A DNA stretch of 64,000 nucleotides from Paraburkholderia sp. Tr-20389 (GCF_017104565.1 NZ_JAAGPD010000005.1:186001-250000); one strand, 5' to 3'; positions 9,057 to 20,771 are shown, counted from the stretch's first letter. The notes: generated by a model from the letters alone, not told the origin. Numbers and translations are program-made.

Positions 9057-10160
9057 ATGCAACTGGTCAAGACCGAACGCGATAACCTCCTCAGGCCGCT
9101 GCAAACCGTGAGCGGCATTGTCGAACGCCGTCATACGTTGCCGATCCTCGCCAATTTGCTCATCACCAAGAACGGCCCGGACGTCTCGTTCCTGTCCACC
9201 GACCTCGAACTGCAAATCACCACGCGCGCCGACTTCGGTGTCGGCGGTGAATCGGTGGCCACCACGGTGGCGGCACGCAAACTGCTCGACATTCTGCGCG
9301 CGATGCCCGACGGGCAAGTCACGCTCACCTTGAACGACAAGCGTCTGACGGTTCAGTCCGGCAAGAGCCGTTTTGCGCTGCAAACGCTGGCGGCCGACGA
9401 GTTCCCGACCGTCGCTCAAGCTAAAGACTTCGGCGCGAACCTCGCGGTTCCCCAAAAAACGTTCCGCCAGTTGCTCGGCATGGTCCACTTCGCGATGGCG
9501 CAGCAGGACATCCGTTACTACCTGAACGGCATGCTGCTGGTGGTCGACGGCGATCAGCTGATGGCCGTGGCAACGGACGGCCACCGTCTTGCCTATTCGT
9601 CGATGAAGATCGAAGGTTCGTTCGCGCGCCAGGAAGTCATCATCCCGCGTAAGACGATTCTCGAACTGCAACGTCTGCTCGAAGACATCGACGACGTGCT
9701 CAAGATCGACATCGCGCCGACGCAGGTGAAGTTCACGTTCGGCGGCGTCGAACTGGTGTCGAAGCTGGTCGAAGGCAAGTTCCCCGATTTCCAGCGCGTG
9801 ATCCCGAAGTCGCACAAGAACACGTTCGTGATCGGTCGCGAAGAACTGCAGCGCTCGCTGCAACGCGCGGCCATTCTGACCTCGGACAAGTTCAAGGGCG
9901 TGCGCTGCATCGTCGAGCCGGGCCAGTTGAAGATCATGTCCACCAACGCGGACCAGGAAGAAGCGCAGGAAGAACTCGAAATCCCGTATCAGGGCGACAG
10001 CATCGACATCGGTTTCAACGTCACGTATCTGCTCGACGTGCTCGCGAACCTGAAGGTCGACATGCTGGAAATCAGCCTCGGCGACGCAAGTTCCAGCGCG
10101 CTGATCACGATTCCCGAGAACGACGAGTTCAAATACGTGGTGATGCCGATGCGCATCTAA
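9057..10160 (+). CDS. dnaN: DNA polymerase III beta sliding clamp
   Basis: 367 aa, standard length. The clamp is a ring-shaped dimer that tethers Pol III, DnaE, MutS and Hda-type partners to DNA. It begins MQLVKTERDNLLRPLQTVSG and shows the three repeated clamp folds. It ends with the conserved MPMRI, whose residues line the binding cleft for clamp-binding motifs. The start follows a GAAGGAA ribosome-binding site. It lies between dnaA and gyrB. The usual recF is absent, as in other Burkholderiaceae. Confidence 0.99.
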   Translation: MQLVKTERDNLLRPLQTVSGIVERRHTLPILANLLITKNGPDVSFLSTDLELQITTRADFGVGGESVATTVAARKLLDILRAMPDGQVTLTLNDKRLTVQSGKSRFALQTLAADEFPTVAQAKDFGANLAVPQKTFRQLLGMVHFAMAQQDIRYYLNGMLLVVDGDQLMAVATDGHRLAYSSMKIEGSFARQEVIIPRKTILELQRLLEDIDDVLKIDIAPTQVKFTFGGVELVSKLVEGKFPDFQRVIPKSHKNTFVIGREELQRSLQRAAILTSDKFKGVRCIVEPGQLKIMSTNADQEEAQEELEIPYQGDSIDIGFNVTYLLDVLANLKVDMLEISLGDASSSALITIPENDEFKYVVMPMRI

Positions 10161-10182
10161 AGCGTCCAACACGAAGAACACA

Positions 10183-10213
10183 CCAAGGGGCGCAGCGCCC
10201 CTTTGGCGTTTTT
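10183..10213 (+). terminator. rho-independent terminator after dnaN
   Basis: Stem CCAAGGGGCGC with its partner GCGCCCCTTTGG, then CGTTTTT. It separates dnaN from gyrB, so gyrB probably has its own promoter in 10214-10273 or relies on partial read-through. Confidence 0.75.
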
Positions 10214-10225
10214 ATGGTGTTTTGA

Positions 10226-12745
<2,520 letters not shown>

Positions 12746-12870
12746 GCGTCGTATGTGCGCCAAACGGCATTAGTTTCGATTACGATGGCTCTCGTTTTGG
12801 GTTTGGTTGCGAGGCTCTTGTCAGCAGTTGAGTTCCACCGATCAAAGGCCTAACGAGAATCAATATGGAA

Positions 12871-12909
12871 GCGGGCGCTGGGGGTATTTCCCAGCGCCCG
12901 CTTTTTTTT
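12871..12909 (+). terminator. rho-independent terminator after gyrB
   Basis: GCGGGCGCTGGG, loop around GTATTT, CCCAGCGCCCGC, then eight T. A very strong terminator about 125 bases past the gyrB stop; the gap between holds nothing else recognisable. Confidence 0.9.
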
Positions 12910-12944
12910 CGAGCCGCCAACTTCGTCACCGTGACGCACGTTCG

Positions 12945-13105
12945 CTATAACAGACCTTTCGCAGACAGCGTGCCGTCCACCCGGTAGCCCATCGCAAGAT
13001 AACCCGCCTGCCGTTTGTCTCACATGCGCACCAGTGCGGGATGCCCCCGTATCGACGAAATCGACGATTCGCGCGTCGACCTTGGTCGCGTGGTCTCGAT
13101 GTATA
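12945..13105 (-). pseudogene. remnant of a DEAD/DEAH-type helicase C-terminus
   Basis: Reading the minus strand gives DARIVDFVDTG, then in another frame GHPALVRM, a stop, and DKRQAGYLAMGYRVDG running to a TAG at 12945-12947. Pieced together this resembles the C-terminal tail (VD..VPVLxRMWDKRxRGYRAMGY) of restriction-associated DEAD/DEAH helicases. Two lesions explain the break: one extra base in the C5 run (plus strand) after DTG, and TGG to TGA after RM. Everything upstream of about 13105 is lost. The family assignment is by eye and could be wrong, but the frame-jumping coherence argues for a decayed gene. Confidence 0.45.
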
Positions 13106-13492
13106 AATCATCAAACGGTGCGAAGCCCTACGCGGACACACTGGCGAAATTGCGCTACCGGATAGAAATACGCCTGTCGAACCCTTCAGCGGCGGAGCGA
13201 TTGCCAACACTCGGCACGTCAATTTGCGTTGTTACTCAGGAATCCAAACTTTACATCGCAAACAAGCACGTTATGCATTCGCTGGGTAGCCTCTCAATCT
13301 GATAGGTATTTGAGATGTTGATGCGTGTTTATCGAGATATCGTTTGCTGTTTAAATTTGCACATACGCCGAAACGGCCAGCACGTCAGAAAGTAAAATAT
13401 AAATCTAGATTCAAAGTTAAATGTGAATAACCCGATCTCGAATAGCAGCTACTCGCCCATTACGCTTGGACAAGAAACAGATTCAGAAATAG
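13106..13492. other. AT-richer gene-free stretch
   Basis: 387 bases with no credible coding sequence. The portion 13300-13440 is markedly AT-rich for this genome (runs such as AAAATATAAATC). It looks like a junction between the helicase remnant and the truncated ATP-grasp gene. Confidence 0.45.
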
Positions 13493-13993
13493 ATGGCCGA
13501 GACGAACGGCGCCGAAGCCTACCAGCTGGAAGAATTTATCGCGGGCGATGTGCTGCATTTCGACGGACTGGTTGTCGACGGAAACATCGTGACGATCACG
13601 GCAAGCCGCTACATCGGCACATGTCTTGGCTTTGCCCAGGGTCGACCGCTCGGTTCGCACCATGTCCCTCTGACACCAGAAATGCATTGCTGGTCGGCCC
13701 GCGTGCTTGACGCCGTAGGCATTCGGCAGGGAAGTTTCCATCTTGAGGCGATTGAAACGCCGGACTGCGCTCCCGTGTTTCTCGAGGTCGCCAATCGCGT
13801 CGGTGGTGCTGATGTGGTGGCGACGTTCGAACTCGCGACCGGCGTGCATCTTCCATCGGAAGAGTTGCGCATTCTGACGGGCGAGCCGCCTTCGCATGTC
13901 CTGGCCCCAACGCAATCGAGCGCGCCGTGGCATGACGATTTCGGTCCGTTCCATTCAGGACGGGTGCATAGGGTATTAATGGAGGTCGCGTGA
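13493..13993 (+). pseudogene. 5'-truncated ATP-grasp ligase
   Basis: 166 aa starting in mid-domain. YQLEEFIAGDVLHFDGLVVDG is the central strand of an ATP-grasp fold, and FHLEAIETPDCAPVFLEVANRVGG is the metal-binding E...E-x-N/A-R region that ends the domain. Intact ATP-grasp carboxylate-amine ligases (PurK/biotin-carboxylase/L-amino-acid-ligase type) are ~400 aa, so about 60% is missing at the N-terminus. A TAG directly precedes the ATG, so the frame is not open upstream. The ribosome-binding site is weak. It overlaps the MFS gene by 4 bases (GTGA), suggesting an original ligase-exporter operon. It is probably non-functional, as the ATP-binding lobe is absent. Confidence 0.6.
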
Positions 13994-15183
13994 ATCTGTT
14001 CTTGATTGCCACGCTTGTTTATCGTTTGGCCAATGGATTGTTGTTCCTGGCGGTCGCCTGGAACCTTGTCCAGTCTTCGAGCCATGGGGCCTTGGCGTTG
14101 GCCTTGTCCGCGATCTTCGGATTTTTTCCAGCCGTGGCCGCTGCGCCGCTTGGGCGCTGGCTGCTGGAGAGGATCGAACCAAGAATCTTGACGCTGTTCG
14201 GCATCGCAGGGCTGAGCGCATGTGCGTTGGCTTTTATACCGTTTCTCAATACGCCTGACACGCTATTGGCAATCAATGTGGTCCTTCTCACGATATTCTT
14301 TCTGCTCGAAGGCGTATGGGACGCACTGCTGGCAACGGCCGCGAAGCGGCTGCCAACGAAATCCGGCGAGCGGCTCAATTCTCGTCAAAGCGCGGCGACT
14401 CAAGCTGGCCTCATGCTCGGCGGCCTGCCGCTTGGCTTTCTGATCCGCCTCGGTGGAACCGATGCGCCATTTATTGCAGCTGCCGTGCTCTACACAATTT
14501 CGGCTTCAATGTTCCTGTTCCCGGCTCTTCGGATGCTCACGACCGGCAGTGAGCAGAGAGATACGCCTGCAACATCATCAACTGAACGGCCGGGCACGCG
14601 GGTTCTTGCCACGTCGTGGCGGACACTCGCGACTCTTGCGCTCGTATGGCCGTCGCTATCTCTGGTGAACATGGTGATACCGTTGGTGGCCAACACACAA
14701 GGTCGCGGTGCGGTCGAGCAGGCCGCCATACTCGACGCCTCGATCGGTCTTGGGATGGCATTCGCCGGCGTGATGTACGAGAAGCTGGCGACGTTACCGC
14801 CGCCGAGCCAGAAACGTGCGATCGCCGCTACAGCAGTTTTCATCCCTTTGCCATTCGCCGTTCTGCTGACGCTTACCTATCGGTTCCCCATGCTGTGCGC
14901 GACATTTTTCCTGTGTGGCATCGGCTTTGGCGCGCTTCGGGTGAGCATGCGCAAGCAACTCATGGCAACGCAACCCGCTCATCGCGTTGGCCAGATCGTC
15001 GTGTCATGCAACGCATTCGGCTTTCCCGTCCTCGCCTTGCTGGCACTCGCTTACTCGCAAAGCTGGAAACTCGGCCCGGTGATTCCGATGGTGGTATTCC
15101 TAGTTTTCGCTGGAGTGGGCGTCATGGCGTTGTACGGTGAGATCCGCGGCGGTCTGGCTGCGGAAGTCGTGGCGCGGCCATAA
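13990..15183 (+). CDS. MFS transporter, 397 aa
   Basis: An inner-membrane protein with about 12 hydrophobic segments and a central hydrophilic loop (~residues 180-210, TTGSEQRDTPATSSTERPGT), the 6+6 pattern of the major facilitator superfamily. It starts with GTG overlapping the ATP-grasp stop. An acidic/basic loop after TM2 (RWLLERIEPR) matches the MFS loop position. Coupling with an ATP-grasp ligase resembles small-peptide or amino-acid-derived product export units. Substrate unknown. It looks intact although its partner is broken. Confidence 0.75.
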   Translation: MNLFLIATLVYRLANGLLFLAVAWNLVQSSSHGALALALSAIFGFFPAVAAAPLGRWLLERIEPRILTLFGIAGLSACALAFIPFLNTPDTLLAINVVLLTIFFLLEGVWDALLATAAKRLPTKSGERLNSRQSAATQAGLMLGGLPLGFLIRLGGTDAPFIAAAVLYTISASMFLFPALRMLTTGSEQRDTPATSSTERPGTRVLATSWRTLATLALVWPSLSLVNMVIPLVANTQGRGAVEQAAILDASIGLGMAFAGVMYEKLATLPPPSQKRAIAATAVFIPLPFAVLLTLTYRFPMLCATFFLCGIGFGALRVSMRKQLMATQPAHRVGQIVVSCNAFGFPVLALLALAYSQSWKLGPVIPMVVFLVFAGVGVMALYGEIRGGLAAEVVARP

Positions 15184-15229
15184 TGAGGTCGACGCCAACC
15201 GCTAACGGTTGGCGCGTTTCATTGCTGCA

Positions 15230-15463
15230 TCAATTTCCGCGCCACTTGCGCGCATACCGCCCCTTAACAACCTGCGAGATATAGGTCGACAACCCACGCC
15301 CCGCGACAGCCAACCGCTTCATCTCCTCAACTTCCTCCTGTCCCGGCAGCACATAGTCGTACAGATACAAGTCACCGTCCGAAAACTTCACGCGAATCCC
15401 GGCTTCAGATAGCTCGTAGGCAACCACACCCGATCTGCCGCTCAAATCCCGATACCGCTTCAC
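15230..15463 (-). CDS. KTSC-like small conserved protein, 77 aa
   Basis: A short soluble protein of the type MKRYRDLSGRSGVVAYELSE with a following YDY box (LYLYDYVLPG) and a helical end containing MKRLAVAGRGLSTYI. This is the pattern of small KTSC-like proteins whose function is unknown. The GTG start at 15463 is preceded by GGAAAAGGTG. It stands alone, convergent with the MFS gene and downstream of the AraC/GyrI gene. Confidence 0.75.
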   Translation of the reverse strand: MKRYRDLSGRSGVVAYELSEAGIRVKFSDGDLYLYDYVLPGQEEVEEMKRLAVAGRGLSTYISQVVKGRYARKWRGN

Positions 15464-15515
15464 GGCCGCACCTTTTCCAACATCAGCAGAACATCAAAAC
15501 CAGCACACTCCATTC

Positions 15516-16382
15516 CTAAACCACAGGCAAGCAAATATCCGTCAGCAAATTCGCAGGCGCGGTCTCCTTCGGATTATTCAAATACTCTTCGAACACCGGC
15601 GCATTCGCGGCCTCATGTTCCGAATTGACGAGCCACTCGCCATAAAGCCACTGATACGCCGACGCCATATCCGCATACGGCCCCTTGTGCCGCAAAACAG
15701 CGTACCGGCCGCCGGCAATCGATGTCACGCTCACGAGCGGATCGCCCGATACATCGACGGCACGCGGCAGCCACACGCCCGCCTTCGACCGCAACTCGCC
15801 CTCGGCCACTGCCGTGGGATCGTCGTAGTAAATCCCGATCATCCGCATTTCGTTCGACAGCAGCCCGCGCGAAGCGAGCCAGCCCATCAGCGTATCGAAC
15901 GCCTTGCCGATCTGCATGTACGGTCCGACGTGATCGACCGTCAGCACGTCGAAGCCCTCGATATCCCGAAGCACCACGTCTCTCATCGTCATTTGATTGC
16001 CTCCTGAGTCTGCAAGAGATGGCCGGAACCGGATGTGCGTCCCGGACTTTCGATATTGCGCGGGCGGCATGCCGAAGACGGCGCTGAACGTCCGCGTGAA
16101 CGACTGCAAGCTGCTGTATCCGGAGCGCCCGGCGATTTCTGCAATCGGCAGCGATCCATTGGCGAGAAAGCCCGCCGCGCGATGCAGCCGCAACCGCCGT
16201 ACCGTCGTCGAGACGGTTTCACCGTACATCGCCTGATAGATGCGGTGCCAGTGATACGGCGACAGACACGCGATCCCGGCAAGCCGGTCGATATCGAGCG
16301 GCTCGTCGAGATGATCGTAGATATGGTCGAGCACGCGTGCGAGCCGCGCGGCGTAGCGCGCGCGATGGCCGATATCGTTCAT
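15516..16382 (-). CDS. AraC-family regulator with GyrI-like effector domain
   Basis: 288 aa from the ATG at 16382 (a TTG 27 bases upstream is less likely). Residues ~8-108 hold the double HTH of AraC/XylS regulators (LDIDRLAGIACLSPYHWHRIY and IAEIAGRSGYSSLQSFTRTF). Residues ~130-288 form a GyrI-like/SOUL small-molecule-binding domain. This is the Rob/SoxS-plus-GyrI architecture seen in drug- or stress-sensing activators. It diverges from eat with about 285 bases between the starts. Whether it acts on ethanolamine uptake is unknown, since the locus has its own EutR-type regulator. Confidence 0.88.
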   Translation of the reverse strand: MNDIGHRARYAARLARVLDHIYDHLDEPLDIDRLAGIACLSPYHWHRIYQAMYGETVSTTVRRLRLHRAAGFLANGSLPIAEIAGRSGYSSLQSFTRTFSAVFGMPPAQYRKSGTHIRFRPSLADSGGNQMTMRDVVLRDIEGFDVLTVDHVGPYMQIGKAFDTLMGWLASRGLLSNEMRMIGIYYDDPTAVAEGELRSKAGVWLPRAVDVSGDPLVSVTSIAGGRYAVLRHKGPYADMASAYQWLYGEWLVNSEHEAANAPVFEEYLNNPKETAPANLLTDICLPVV

Positions 16383-16667
16383 GGCAAGCGCAAAGGAAAG
16401 GGCGACCAAAACACGATAGCACGCCGCGATTTACCAAATCCTGCGAAGTTGCGCCGCGCCATTCGCCGGCATTATTCAGCGACGGCTTAACGCCGACCGC
16501 GAACATCGAGCGCAGATGCAGAAAGAAACCCGCTCCCCAACTTTGCCGATTTTCGATAACACCTCGATTAATGGCTTCCTACCATCGCCAGATGCCGCCG
16601 GTAATGGGCAACCGCGAGGCTATCGCGAACGCGATTGCCAACCGGCCACTTCACAAGGGAGCCTCCG

Positions 16668-18071
16668 ATGAAACAAAAGTCGACGATCCAGCACAAAGGC
16701 ACCGTCACGCATCACGAACTGAAACAGACGCTCGGCACCTGGCAACTTTGGGGCATCGCCGTCGGCCTCGTGATTTCCGGCGAGTATTTCGGCTGGAGCT
16801 ATGGTTGGGCGAGCGCCGGTACGCTCGGATTCGTGATCACCGCGCTCTTCATTGCCGCGATGTACACGACGTTCATCTTCAGCTTCACCGAACTCACGAC
16901 GTCCATTCCACACGCAGGCGGCCCGTTCGCCTACGCACGTCACGCGTTCGGCCCGACGGGCGGCTACATCGCGGGCGCAGCGACACTGGTCGAATTCGTG
17001 TTCGCACCGCCCGCCATCGCGCTGGCTATCGGCGCGTATCTGCATGTGCAGTTTCCCGGCCTCGAACCGAAGCATGCGGCGATGGGCGCCTATCTCGTGT
17101 TCATGGCGCTGAACATTGTCGGCGTGCAGATCGCGGCGGCATTCGAGCTTTGCGTGACGCTGCTCGCCATCTTCGAATTGCTGGTGTTCATGGGTGTCGT
17201 GTCGCCGGGATTCCAGTGGTCGAACTTCACGAAGGGCGGCTGGGCAGGTTCCGATACGTTCAGCATGGGCGCGTTCCACGGCATGTTCGCGGCAATTCCG
17301 TTCGCGATCTGGTTCTTCCTCGCGATCGAAGGCGTTGCGATGGCCGCCGAAGAAGCGAAGAATCCGAAGCGCTCGATCCCGATCGCCTACGTGACGGGCA
17401 TCCTGACGCTCGTCGTGCTCGCGATCGGCGTAATGGTGTTCGCGGGCGCCGCCGGCGACTGGACGAAGCTCTCCAACATCAACGACCCGCTGCCGCAAGC
17501 GATGAAATACATCGTCGGCGAAAACAGCGGCTGGATGCACATGCTCGTCTGGCTGGGCCTGTTCGGCCTCGTCGCGTCGTTCCACGGCATCATCCTCGGC
17601 TATTCGCGGCAGATCTTCGCGCTGGCACGTGCGGGTTATCTGCCGGAGTGGCTGTCGAAGGTGCATCCGCGCTTCAAGACGCCGCATCGTGCAATTCTCG
17701 CGGGCGGTGTGGTCGGCATCGCCGCCATCTATAGCGACGAGTTGATCCAGTTCGGCGGCCAGACGCTGACCGCGAATATCGTGACGATGTCGGTATTTGG
17801 CGCTATCGTGATGTACATCATCAGCATGCTCGCGCTCTTCAAGCTGCGCCGCATCGAGCCGAACATGGAGCGTCCGTTCCGCGCGCCGCTGTTTCCGTAT
17901 TTCCCGGCGTTCGCGCTGGTGGCCGCAGTGATTTCGCTGGGTACGATGATCTACTTCAATCTGCTCGTCGCGCTCGTGTTTGCGGCTTTCCTCGCGCTCG
18001 GCTACGGCTACTTCCTGATGACGGGTCATCAACGCGAAGTTGCCCCAGCGGACGCATTGCTCGAAGAATGA
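16668..18071 (+). CDS. eat: ethanolamine permease
   Basis: 467 aa from the ATG at 16668, which follows AAGGGAG. It is an APC-superfamily permease with about 12 TM segments. The first conserved loop is GLVISGEYFGWSYGW, and the helix-6 to loop region contains EGVAMAAEEAKNPKRSIPIAY, typical of ethanolamine/amino-acid permeases. It imports ethanolamine for the ammonia-lyase encoded next: eutB begins 81 bases after its stop on the same strand. Eat-type permeases replace EutH in organisms without microcompartments. Confidence 0.9.
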   Translation: MKQKSTIQHKGTVTHHELKQTLGTWQLWGIAVGLVISGEYFGWSYGWASAGTLGFVITALFIAAMYTTFIFSFTELTTSIPHAGGPFAYARHAFGPTGGYIAGAATLVEFVFAPPAIALAIGAYLHVQFPGLEPKHAAMGAYLVFMALNIVGVQIAAAFELCVTLLAIFELLVFMGVVSPGFQWSNFTKGGWAGSDTFSMGAFHGMFAAIPFAIWFFLAIEGVAMAAEEAKNPKRSIPIAYVTGILTLVVLAIGVMVFAGAAGDWTKLSNINDPLPQAMKYIVGENSGWMHMLVWLGLFGLVASFHGIILGYSRQIFALARAGYLPEWLSKVHPRFKTPHRAILAGGVVGIAAIYSDELIQFGGQTLTANIVTMSVFGAIVMYIISMLALFKLRRIEPNMERPFRAPLFPYFPAFALVAAVISLGTMIYFNLLVALVFAAFLALGYGYFLMTGHQREVAPADALLEE

Positions 18072-18152
18072 CGGCAACACATGCAGCATAAGCAGCACTG
18101 ACGCATTGGCAATGAAGCCGCGCGCAGCAGCCGCGGCGATGGAGTACACGAC

Positions 18153-19547
18153 ATGAGCTACACGGAGACAATCGGCAGCCGCACGTATCGCTTTGCCGAT
18201 CTGAAGACGCTGATGGCGAAGGCAAGTCCGCTGCGTTCCGGCGATCAGCTCGCCGGCATCGCGGCGGCGAGCGAGGAGGAGCGCGTCGCCGCAAAGATGG
18301 CGCTGGCGGACGTGCCGTTGCGCACGTTCCTGAACGAGGCGTTGATTCCGTACGAGAGCGACGAAGTCACGCGCCTCGTCATCGATACGCACTCACCGGA
18401 AGCATTCGCGGCGATTGCGCATCTGACCGTCGGCGAGTTTCGCAACTGGCTGCTGTCGAGCGAGACGGACACGGCAGCCCTTTCTGGCATCACGAAAGGG
18501 CTCACGCCCGAAATGGTCGCGGCCGTGTCGAAGCTGATGCGCAATCAGGATCTGATCCTGGCGGCGCGCAAGCGGCCTGTCGTCACGCGCTTTCGCAACA
18601 CCGTGGGCTTGCCGGGCCATATGTCGGTGCGGCTGCAGCCGAATCATCCGACCGATGATGTGAAGGGCATCGCCGCATCGATGATCGATGGCCTGATGTA
18701 CGGTTGCGGTGACGCGATGATCGGCATCAATCCCGCATCGGACAGTCTCTCGGCGATCACGAACCTGCTGCTGATGATCGACGACTTCCGCACGCGCTAT
18801 CAGGTGCCGACGCAATCATGCGTGCTCACGCATGTGACCAACACGATTTCAGCGATCGAGAAGGGCGCGCCTGTCGATCTCGTGTTCCAGTCGATTGCCG
18901 GAACCGAGAAGGCCAACGCGGGCTTCGGCATTTCGCTCGCGTTGCTGCAGGAAGCCTATGAAGCGGCGTTGTCGCTCAAGCGCGGCACGGTCGGCGACAA
19001 CGTGATGTACTTCGAAACCGGACAGGGCAGTGCGCTGTCGGCGGATGCGCATCATGGCGTCGACCAGCAGACGTGCGAGGTGCGTGCCTACGCCGTCGCG
19101 CGTCAGTTCAATCCGTTTCTGGTGAATACGGTGGTCGGCTTTATCGGCCCTGAGTATCTGTACGACGGCAAGCAGATCACGCGCGCGGGTCTCGAAGATC
19201 ACTTCTGCGGCAAGCTGCTCGGCGTGCCGATGGGCTGCGACATCTGCTACACGAATCATGCGGAAGCCGATCAGGACGATATGGACAACCTGCTGACGCT
19301 GCTTGGCGTCGCGGGCATCAACTTCATCATGGGCATTCCCGGCGCTGACGACGTGATGCTCAACTATCAGAGCACGTCGTTCCACGACGCGCTATATGTG
19401 CGCGAAGTGCTCGGTTTGCGCCGCGCGCCCGAGTTCGAAGAGTGGCTGGAGTCGATGCAGATCACCGACACACGCGGCGGTTTGCTCAATGCGCCGGCGC
19501 GTCAGCCGTTGCTTGAAGGCGCTAGCGAATGGATGGGCATCGCATGA
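18153..19547 (+). CDS. eutB: ethanolamine ammonia-lyase large subunit
   Basis: 464 aa, family length. It forms the catalytic TIM barrel that, with EutC and adenosylcobalamin, converts ethanolamine to acetaldehyde and ammonia. Recognisable stretches are GLPGHMSVRLQPNHPTDD, YGCGDAMIGINPASDS, FQSIAGTEKANAGFG, YFETGQGSALSADAHHGVDQ and CDICYTNHAEADQDD. The barrel Glu and Asp/Gln residues contacting substrate fall in these blocks. It overlaps eutC by four bases (ATGA), implying translational coupling. No EutA reactivase gene is present nearby. Confidence 0.98.
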   Translation: MSYTETIGSRTYRFADLKTLMAKASPLRSGDQLAGIAAASEEERVAAKMALADVPLRTFLNEALIPYESDEVTRLVIDTHSPEAFAAIAHLTVGEFRNWLLSSETDTAALSGITKGLTPEMVAAVSKLMRNQDLILAARKRPVVTRFRNTVGLPGHMSVRLQPNHPTDDVKGIAASMIDGLMYGCGDAMIGINPASDSLSAITNLLLMIDDFRTRYQVPTQSCVLTHVTNTISAIEKGAPVDLVFQSIAGTEKANAGFGISLALLQEAYEAALSLKRGTVGDNVMYFETGQGSALSADAHHGVDQQTCEVRAYAVARQFNPFLVNTVVGFIGPEYLYDGKQITRAGLEDHFCGKLLGVPMGCDICYTNHAEADQDDMDNLLTLLGVAGINFIMGIPGADDVMLNYQSTSFHDALYVREVLGLRRAPEFEEWLESMQITDTRGGLLNAPARQPLLEGASEWMGIA

Positions 19548-20338
19548 GCGACTCCATCGAAAAGAATGCGTGGCAGGCGTTGCGTGCATTCACGAATGCG
19601 CGCATTGCGTTGGGTCGCGCGGGCAACAGCCTGCCGACGGCGCCGCTGCTCGCTTTCAATCTGTCGCATGCGCAGGCGCGCGACGCCGTGCATCATCCGC
19701 TCGATGCCGACGTCCTGCATGAACAACTGCGGACGCACGGTTTCTCGACGCTCGACGTGCATAGCGCGGCGCCCGATCGCGCGCATTATTTGCGGCGTCC
19801 GGACATGGGCCGTCGTTTGTCCGATGAGAGCCGCGAAGCGCTGACTCATGCCGCAGCGAGCGAGGCGCCCGATGTCGTGTTCGTCATCGCTGACGGACTC
19901 TCAGCATTTGCCGCGTCGAAACAGTCGATTCCTTTTCTGCAGGCCATCGCGAAGCGCCTCGCCGACTGGAAGATCGGACCTGTCGTGGTTGCGCGTCAAT
20001 CGCGTGTCGCGTTGGGCGATGAGATCGGCGAACTGCTGAAGACGAAGCTGGTCGTGATGCTGATCGGCGAAAGGCCAGGACTGAGTTCGCCCGATAGTCT
20101 CGGGGTCTATCTGACCTACGCGCCGAAAGTCGGATGCAGCGATGCGCAGCGCAACTGTATTTCGAACGTGCGGCCCGAAGGCCTCGATTACGAAGCCGCA
20201 GCACACAAGCTGCACTATCTGCTGACGCAGGCGCGTCGTCTGGGGTTGACGGGTGTCGGCTTGAAGGATGATAGCGACGCGCTGCTGAAAGCGCCTGATA
20301 CCACAACGACGATCGCCGGCGATTCAAAAGCCCGGTAA
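19544..20338 (+). CDS. eutC: ethanolamine ammonia-lyase small subunit
   Basis: 264 aa from the ATG at 19544, which overlaps the eutB stop. EutC supplies the Rossmann-like base that binds adenosylcobalamin. Hallmarks are the N-terminal FTNARIALGRAGNSLPT, the repeated VVFVIADGLSAFA and LIGERPGLSSPDSLGVYLTYAPKVG, and CSDAQRNCISNVRPEGLDY. The ~35-residue N-terminal segment is shorter than the EutC extension that targets microcompartments in enterics, consistent with a cytosolic enzyme. The last ~12 residues are poorly conserved. Confidence 0.97.
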   Translation: MSDSIEKNAWQALRAFTNARIALGRAGNSLPTAPLLAFNLSHAQARDAVHHPLDADVLHEQLRTHGFSTLDVHSAAPDRAHYLRRPDMGRRLSDESREALTHAAASEAPDVVFVIADGLSAFAASKQSIPFLQAIAKRLADWKIGPVVVARQSRVALGDEIGELLKTKLVVMLIGERPGLSSPDSLGVYLTYAPKVGCSDAQRNCISNVRPEGLDYEAAAHKLHYLLTQARRLGLTGVGLKDDSDALLKAPDTTTTIAGDSKAR

Positions 20339-20343
20339 AAGAA

Positions 20344-20369
20344 GTGCCCCGACGCTTACGTCGGGGCAC
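20344..20369. terminator. hairpin between convergent eutC and DUF779 gene
   Basis: GTGCCCCGAC, loop GCTTAC, GTCGGGGCAC. A stable stem in the convergent gap but with no T run on either side, so it may be a weak or factor-dependent end. Confidence 0.45.
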
Positions 20370-20378
20370 CGCGTACGT

Positions 20379-20771
20379 CTAAGCATCCGCCTTGCTCACA
20401 GGATGCTTTTCGAGCCACGCATTCTCATCATCTTCGAACAGACGCGAGCGCGTCAGGAAGCGCAGGCCCGTCGGCCGCTCCAATGAAAACATGCCGCCGT
20501 TACCCGGCACGGCATCGATGATCAATTGCGTGTGCTGCCAGTACTCGAACTGCGATTCGCTCATATAGAACGGCACGCCTGCAATCTCGCCGAGCCTCAC
20601 GTCCGATCCGCCGACCAGGAACTCGTTCGACGGAAAACACATCGGTGCGCTGCCGTCGCAACATCCGCCCGACTGATGAAAAATGATCGGCCCGTGCTCG
20701 GCGCTCAATTGCTGGATCAGCTTGATGGCGGCGTCCGTCGCCACGACACGCGCAACGCCTTCTTCGTTCAT
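20379..20771 (-). CDS. DUF779 protein
   Basis: 130 aa. DUF779 proteins are small and usually sit next to aldehyde dehydrogenases of the ExaC/AcoD type. Function is unproven; metal or redox roles have been guessed from the conserved Cys/His. Visible: FHQSGGCCDGSAPMCF with three Cys (a CC pair plus one), IAGVPFYMSESQFEYWQHTQL and the Asp/Gly-rich VPGNGGMFSLE. It lies 79 bases downstream of the aldehyde dehydrogenase on the same strand, likely one operon, completing the route from ethanolamine to acetate. Confidence 0.9.
   Translation of the reverse strand: MNEEGVARVVATDAAIKLIQQLSAEHGPIIFHQSGGCCDGSAPMCFPSNEFLVGGSDVRLGEIAGVPFYMSESQFEYWQHTQLIIDAVPGNGGMFSLERPTGLRFLTRSRLFEDDENAWLEKHPVSKADA

Noticed and set aside
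13015-13302. 95-aa open frame after gyrB
   Set aside because: No ribosome-binding site and no recognisable domain; it overlaps the helicase remnant on the other strand.
13423-13710. GTG-started frame upstream of the ATP-grasp fragment as its missing N-terminus
   Set aside because: It is out of frame with the fragment and shows no ATP-grasp sequence before the overlap.
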